The position numbers were made by a program, and so were the translations under genes. Below the pieces are notes generated by a model. It ran no database searches. It saw nothing but the letters and a program-made list of their open reading frames with translations, and was not told the origin of the DNA. A stretch of 57,713 nucleotides of DNA from Ilumatobacteraceae bacterium (GTDB taxonomy: Bacteria > Actinomycetota > Acidimicrobiia > Acidimicrobiales > Ilumatobacteraceae), in NCBI GenBank assembly GCA_024643255.1, contig JAHENF010000017.1, forward strand, positions 3,746-61,458, given 5' to 3'. This document shows, piece by piece, positions 52,293 through 57,713 of the stretch. Position 1 is the stretch's first letter. Each line of letters opens with the position of its first letter.

Positions 52293-52416
52293 CGTTTGTG
52301 GCGCGTTCTGGTTGGCCCGTCCCAACAATTCCGCGCCGCAAACGGAGGGGTCGGCGCGCGCCGGCGATTGTGGCGCGTTCTGGTTGGCCCGTCCCAACAA
52401 TTCCGCGCCGCAAACG
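52293..52416. repeat. Two tandem 52-bp nested palindromes (GTTTGTGGCGC family)
   Basis: Copies at 52293-52344 and 52365-52416 (period 72) are identical except in the left arm (CGTTTG against CGATTG). Outer arms extend as GGCGC/GCGCC, and an inner GTTGG/CCAAC stem surrounds CCCGTC. A frame reads TFVARSGWPVPTIPRRKR, related to the single copy at 10398-10451. They separate two minus-strand operons and are followed by GGAGGGGGAGGGTCGGGG. Confidence 0.88.
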
Positions 52417-52433
52417 GAGGGGGAGGGTCGGGG

Positions 52434-53993
52434 TCAGTCGGCGGGGCGGATGCGGAGGGGCTGATCGGACGCGGTCTTGTTGCGGCCGGTCTCGAGGTCG
52501 AAGCGCCAACCGTGCAGGGTGCACACGAACTCGCAGCCGTCGATCTCACCGAACGCCGCGAGATCGGCGTTGCGATGGGGGCAGCGCCGCTGGACCATGT
52601 AGTCGCCGATGCGGATGTCGGGCTCGTCGAGCGAGGCGAGTTCGTCGGGAGGCGTCAACTTGCGAACGACTTCGGCCTCGGCGCGTCGCATCCGTTCCCG
52701 CGACAGCGACTTCAAGAAGTTGTAGACGTACTCGTTGAACTCGCCGACGCGCCACGCGGTGAAACGACACGACAGCAGCAGCGAATTGCTCCAGTCGACC
52801 GCCCGGGCGGCGGTCACGGTCTCGACGAGTTCGCGCGGGATGTCGAAGCGGAACGAGTAGTCCTCGCCGTTGTGCAGCCGGACCTCGCCGGCGGGGAAGT
52901 CGATCAGGATCGGAAGGTCACCGGCGCGCAGCAACACGTTCGCGCCGATCTGCGAACGCAGTGTCGGCGCCATGTCGAGCAACGGCCCCCACCACTCCTG
53001 CAAGGTGGCGAGCAGGTCCGTGCTGGGCGGATTCCACGACGCCTTGAGATCGTCGAGCCACGGCTTCCAGTCGGCCTGGTACTGCGTCAGATACGACCGC
53101 TTGTCGGCGAAGATCGCCTCGACGTCGGCCACCGGCATCGGATGGACGACGTCGATCGCGTCCGGCCCGATCTCGATCGTCGTTCCCGGCACGTTCATCA
53201 CGCCAGGGCGCCCCACCGCGGCCAGACGCGCCAGGAACGCCGTCTGGTCGGGAAAGATGCTGAGCTCGTCGCCGTCGATCATGTTGAGCGTGAACAGGTC
53301 GTCGTCGAGGAATGCCGGCGGCCCGGCGCTCGGCACGACAGAGCGGGCATCGATGTTCTCGACGTAGCGCATCGCCCGGGCGAACTGCGCATCGACCTTG
53401 GCCTCGCACAGGACACGCTTGTCGGCGTCGGGCATCTCGTAGACCATCGGGTACCAGATCGCCCCGGAGAACTGCAGCCAGTGCAGATCGACGGGGCCAT
53501 GCGCACGGAGTTGTGCGAGGTCGTTCGTGCGACAGTCGTTCTGGTTGACGAGGATCGAGGTGCCGTCGGACACCACGAGCGCGGAGTCGCCGCCGGGGCC
53601 GTCGGTGATCGACGTCTCGACGTGGATCGCCACCGTCAACCCCGGAGCGATCTCGAGTTCCTCGGTGTCGACCGTGCGGATGAACTCGGTGAAACCGAGC
53701 GCCTGGAGGGTGCGCTGCTGTTCGCGCGTCGGGAAGCCCGGGAGCAGGATCGGGATGTCGCGACGCAGGTGTTCGCGCAACCACGGCTCGTCGTGGTGGT
53801 CGCCGTGCAGGTGCGAGATGTACAGGAAGTCGGCGTGCTCGATGCGGTCGCGGAGGTCGTCGCTCAACTGGTCGTTGCGCGGGAACACGAACCACGAACC
53901 GAAGAACGCCGGCACGAACCAGGGGTCGCACAGGATCGATCCGGCGTCGGTCTCGATGAGCATGCCCGCATGGCCGATCGATGTGGCGCGCAT
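52434..53993 (-). CDS. Metallo-beta-lactamase-fold / Rieske [2Fe-2S] fusion protein
   Basis: 519 residues. The N-terminal MBL-fold domain has HLHGDHH (H61, H63, D65, H66) and further His/Asp loops, similar to UlaG/YycJ-like hydrolases. The C-terminal Rieske domain has C471-P-H473 and C491-T-L-H494 in VCTLHGWRFDLETG. About 200 helical residues lie between. CMP-Neu5Ac hydroxylase joins the same two modules in the opposite order. Oxygenase, hydrolase or redox sensor are all possible; I cannot assign a substrate. TACCCT six bases upstream of the ATG at 53993 predicts a leaderless mRNA. Confidence 0.85.
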   Translation of the reverse strand: MRATSIGHAGMLIETDAGSILCDPWFVPAFFGSWFVFPRNDQLSDDLRDRIEHADFLYISHLHGDHHDEPWLREHLRRDIPILLPGFPTREQQRTLQALGFTEFIRTVDTEELEIAPGLTVAIHVETSITDGPGGDSALVVSDGTSILVNQNDCRTNDLAQLRAHGPVDLHWLQFSGAIWYPMVYEMPDADKRVLCEAKVDAQFARAMRYVENIDARSVVPSAGPPAFLDDDLFTLNMIDGDELSIFPDQTAFLARLAAVGRPGVMNVPGTTIEIGPDAIDVVHPMPVADVEAIFADKRSYLTQYQADWKPWLDDLKASWNPPSTDLLATLQEWWGPLLDMAPTLRSQIGANVLLRAGDLPILIDFPAGEVRLHNGEDYSFRFDIPRELVETVTAARAVDWSNSLLLSCRFTAWRVGEFNEYVYNFLKSLSRERMRRAEAEVVRKLTPPDELASLDEPDIRIGDYMVQRRCPHRNADLAAFGEIDGCEFVCTLHGWRFDLETGRNKTASDQPLRIRPAD

Positions 53994-53999
53994 GATGTC

Positions 54000-54005
54000 A
54001 GGGTA
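54000..54005 (-). promoter_or_regulatory. Predicted -10 of the MBL-Rieske gene
   Basis: TACCCT on the minus strand (54005-54000), six bases before the ATG at 53993. Confidence 0.5.
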
Positions 54006-54041
54006 GGGCTGTCGCTGGCCGGTCGGCGGCCACTGCGGCGA

Positions 54042-54638
54042 TCAGGCGACTGGCGGGTCGGTGAACTGCTGGCCGGCGCGAGACACGTGCTCGGTCCAGG
54101 CACCGCCATCCCAGTAACGCAGCTCGAAGCGTCCGGACGGGTCGGCGTACCAGCCGGCCGGCACGGCCGGTTCGGCGACAACGGGTTCGGCGACAACAGG
54201 CTCGGCCACGACGGGCTCGACCACGGCCGGCTCCGGGTCGGCAGCGAGGACCGGTACCGGTTCGGCGTCGGCGACCTGCGCTGCCAGCGAGGCGATCGAG
54301 TCGTCGGCCGGCGCGGTCGTGTCAGATTCGGGAGCGCTTGCCCAACCGGCGGGCTCCTCGGTCGCTGCGACCTCAGCCGCAGCTTCTTCGACGATGGCCG
54401 CTTCGACGGCGACTTCGGCGGCGGCTTCTTCGACGGCCACCTCTTCGGCGACGACTTCGACAGCCGCCTCCTCGATGACGTCGAGTTGTCCGGCATCGCG
54501 GCTCAGATACGCCACGATGTTGGTGCCGGCCGACACGATCGACACGACGCCCCAGCCCTCGGCTGCCTTGTCGTTGAGCATCGGGGTGAGGGAATCTGCG
54601 TCGTAGGACGAGGCGGTGACCGAAGAGAACTCCTGCAT
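54042..54638 (-). CDS. Acidic-repeat protein with C-terminal DUF2510 domain
   Basis: 198 residues. The first about 50 residues (YDADSLTPMLNDKAAEGWGVVSIVSAGTNIVAYLSR) resemble the small DUF4177 fold. The middle (about 55-150) is an Ala/Glu/Val low-complexity region with AEEVAVEEAAAEVAVEAA and three PVVAE units. The C terminus is DUF2510 (GWYADPSGRFELRYWDGGAWTEHV). It is soluble and probably largely disordered in the middle. Function unknown. TAACAT seven bases upstream of the ATG is a likely -10. It is the second DUF2510 protein within 4 kb. Confidence 0.8.
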   Translation of the reverse strand: MQEFSSVTASSYDADSLTPMLNDKAAEGWGVVSIVSAGTNIVAYLSRDAGQLDVIEEAAVEVVAEEVAVEEAAAEVAVEAAIVEEAAAEVAATEEPAGWASAPESDTTAPADDSIASLAAQVADAEPVPVLAADPEPAVVEPVVAEPVVAEPVVAEPAVPAGWYADPSGRFELRYWDGGAWTEHVSRAGQQFTDPPVA

Positions 54639-54700
54639 GGCAGTGATGTTAGACCAACCGCAGCCGACTCACTGTTCTTCTTCGGGTGAAGACGGCGAAG

Positions 54701-55578
<878 letters not shown>

Positions 55579-55582
<4 letters not shown>

Positions 55583-57345
55583 GATGACGCTGCACGTCCC
55601 TCTTCGAAGAAGGTTCGGATCTTGATTCCCCAGGGGTCACGTCGACGGACCCACAGCACCACCACGGTGATGAAGAGCGTCAACCCGACGATCGAACGGC
55701 CGACGCTCGCGGCGTCGCTGCTGAATCGTGCGACGAACACGGGGATGGTGCCGACGGCACTGATGACGACGGGGAGCATCGCCTTCAACACCGTCGAGAA
55801 GCCGGCGAACTCCGGTGGCACGAAGCTGGTCTCGGCGTTGGCCGGTGTGCCCAGGAGTGTGGTTGCCTTCGGCGCCGTCGGGGCGTCGAGGACGGTGACC
55901 ACGACGGCTCCCATCGCTCCGGCCCAAGCCATCGGAATCGCGATCGCGAAGGCACCGATCGCCACGGACGAGTCGATGGCGGTGGCGACACCGGCGCCGA
56001 TCATCGACACGAGGGCCAGGAAGACCGCGGGTGCCACGAGCTGGTGGGCGTAGATCCAGCCACGCTCGATCGCGAAGCTCTCGGTGATGTCAGGTCGGTC
56101 GATCTCCTGCGACAACGGTTCGAGACATTCGAGACCGAGTAGGAACAGTCCGCCGAGCAGCAGGAGTCCGAACAGCGGAGAGGAGTCGTAGGCGAGGGTC
56201 CCGCCCACACCTGCGAGGGCGGCGAGCAGGGTGATGCGAACGAGTCGAGCGACCGGGAGGCGCCGCAGCGAGCGGACGCCGCGCCGCCACACGACGACCG
56301 GTGATGGGCGCACAGGTGCCTCGGCCGGCGTGCTGGTCGTCGCCTTCTTCTCGGGCTCGGCGACCGGAGTCGGACGCGATCTGGTGACCGGTTGCGGAGC
56401 CGGACGCGATGGAGCGTTGCGCTGGCCCCACTGCCGGGTTCGTAACACCTCGGAACGCAGTTGGCGACGCAGTTGCACGACGGTGCGAAGGTCCTGCACG
56501 GTCGCCGCGAAGCGCAGCTGGGAGACGAGTTCGCCGCGTCGGGCCAGCGGTTCGAGTCGGAGTCGTCCGCCGAGCGCGAGGGCCGCTGCCGCCATCGCGA
56601 CGGCCACGACGATGGCGATCACGTCGATGCCGCGCTGGCTGATTCCCCACAACGCCAGCCGGCCGGCGAGGTTGCCCGGGCCGATGCGGGCCAGCCCGTC
56701 GGTGCTGTCGTTCCAGATTCCCCACGCGACGAACGCCTGCCACGCAACGACAGCGGTGGCGACGAGCGTCGCCACCCAGCGCGGGACGCGCAGGGTATGG
56801 CTCAGTACCGCGGTCGAGATGAACGTCGAGCCGACGATGGCACCGAACGCACCGCAGGCTGCGGCCCATGCAGCTCGCGACCCCTCGACCTCGGTCGCGA
56901 TCAGCTGGCCGAGCACCGCACCGGTGAGCCCCACCGCGAACGTGGCCGCGCGCAGTCGTTGACCGATCGGGCGCAGCATCACCGATTGCTGGGAGATCGG
57001 TGCCAGGAGCACGTGTCGGATGTCGGCGACCTCGACGGAGATCGGCCCGCCATCGGCACCACTGCGCAGTCCGAGCGCGAATGCGACGACGACCAGCAGC
57101 CCGATGATCGCCGGTCCGCGCGTGAGGAGATCCTGGGTGTCGACTGCGTCGCCGATCGCACCGTCGATGGTGTCGGAGACCCAGACGACCACGACGAGGC
57201 CGACGAGCGCGAACAGGTAGACGCGATAGGCGATGTCGTACCAGTCGAGTTCACCGAGCCGTCGGCGCTGTCGGGTGCGGCGAAGCTGTTTCAGCGTTGC
57301 CTTCGCGTCGGACGGCACCGGAACGGCGAGCGCATCTGACGTCAT
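55579..57345 (-). CDS. ABC transporter multipass permease (ABC-2-like)
   Basis: 588 residues from the ATG at 57345; an in-frame ATG at 57375 is only nine bases from the divergent gene. About 12-14 membrane helices in two halves are separated by a cytoplasmic Arg/Pro/Ala-rich linker (about residues 305-365, RSEVLRTRQWGQRNAPSRPAPQPVTRS and on). SVEVADIRHVLLAPISQQSVMLRPIGQRL is like the membrane-entry region of exporters that act with ATPases of the SRGL class. The ATP-binding gene overlaps its 3' end by four bases. TACGTT nine bases upstream may be the -10. The substrate is unknown. Confidence 0.85.
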
Positions 57346-57372
57346 CGCCGAAAGAACGTACTGCCCTCGTTG

Positions 57373-57378
57373 CATACT
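57373..57378 (+). promoter_or_regulatory. Predicted -10 of the DsbB-like gene
   Basis: CATACT at 57373-57378, six bases before the GTG at 57385. It lies next to the oppositely oriented promoter of the ABC transporter operon. Confidence 0.5.
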
Positions 57379-57384
57379 TGTGCA

Positions 57385-57713
<329 letters not shown>

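Overview
The window is very GC-rich and densely coded. It carries CrgA, a PASTA-domain Ser/Thr kinase, FhaA and FhaB, an F420-type (DUF385) oxidoreductase, a CGNR zinc-finger regulator and DUF2510 proteins. Together these point to an actinobacterium (Actinomycetota). A lineage outside Mycobacteriales, such as Acidimicrobiia, is my inference and is not proven by the sequence. No phage, transposase, CRISPR array or rRNA was found. No stretch longer than 300 bases lacks a gene; the longest gaps (17754-18036 and 34682-34931) hold tandem palindromic repeats.

Layout. 1-2.7 kb: the 3' end of a DabA-type inorganic-carbon transporter, a PII-like protein, a divergent bacterioferritin and a thioredoxin-like ferredoxin. 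2.7-8.1 kb: an F420-type oxidoreductase, two unknown genes, a phytanoyl-CoA dioxygenase-like enzyme, then acyl-CoA dehydrogenase / MarR / thiolase arranged around a perfect operator palindrome. 8.1-16.7 kb: a DUF4097 protein with a nucleotide cyclase, a nucleoside hydrolase, a heterodimeric ABC exporter, a CGNR regulator, a PQ-loop (SWEET-like) transporter and a cold-shock operon. 16.7-25.8 kb: methyltransferase and glyoxalase-fold genes, an ArsR-MMPL efflux pair, an RNA 2'-O-methyltransferase, a hotdog thioesterase, a ferredoxin-reductase-like flavoprotein, a class III aminotransferase and a MarR regulator. 25.8-35.0 kb: the conserved actinobacterial growth and division cluster crgA - glutamine amidotransferase - pknB - pbpA - rodA - pstP - fhaB - fhaA - tRNA-Leu(CAG). 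35.1-38.3 kb: modABC with a PadR-type regulator as fourth gene. 38.3-44 kb: a complete peptide/opine-type ABC importer whose binding protein has a C-terminal membrane anchor. 44-57.7 kb: a zinc-ribbon membrane protein, GluQRS, an L,D-transpeptidase lipoprotein, a GH2 beta-galactosidase with a palindrome inside its frame, an NfeD-stomatin-DUF2510 operon, a metallo-beta-lactamase/Rieske fusion, a DUF2510 protein, an ABC transporter pair and the 5' part of a DsbB-like gene.

Two signals run through the whole window. First, many operon-leading genes have no Shine-Dalgarno sequence. Instead a -10 hexamer (mostly TANNNT) lies exactly six bases before the ATG or GTG, the signature of leaderless transcription; I used this to choose several starts. 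Second, there are several small families of palindromic repeats, mostly intergenic, built from an outer stem, an inner stem and often a following G-rich tract. Some are tandem. They occur between convergent, divergent and co-directional genes, and one is in frame inside the beta-galactosidase gene.
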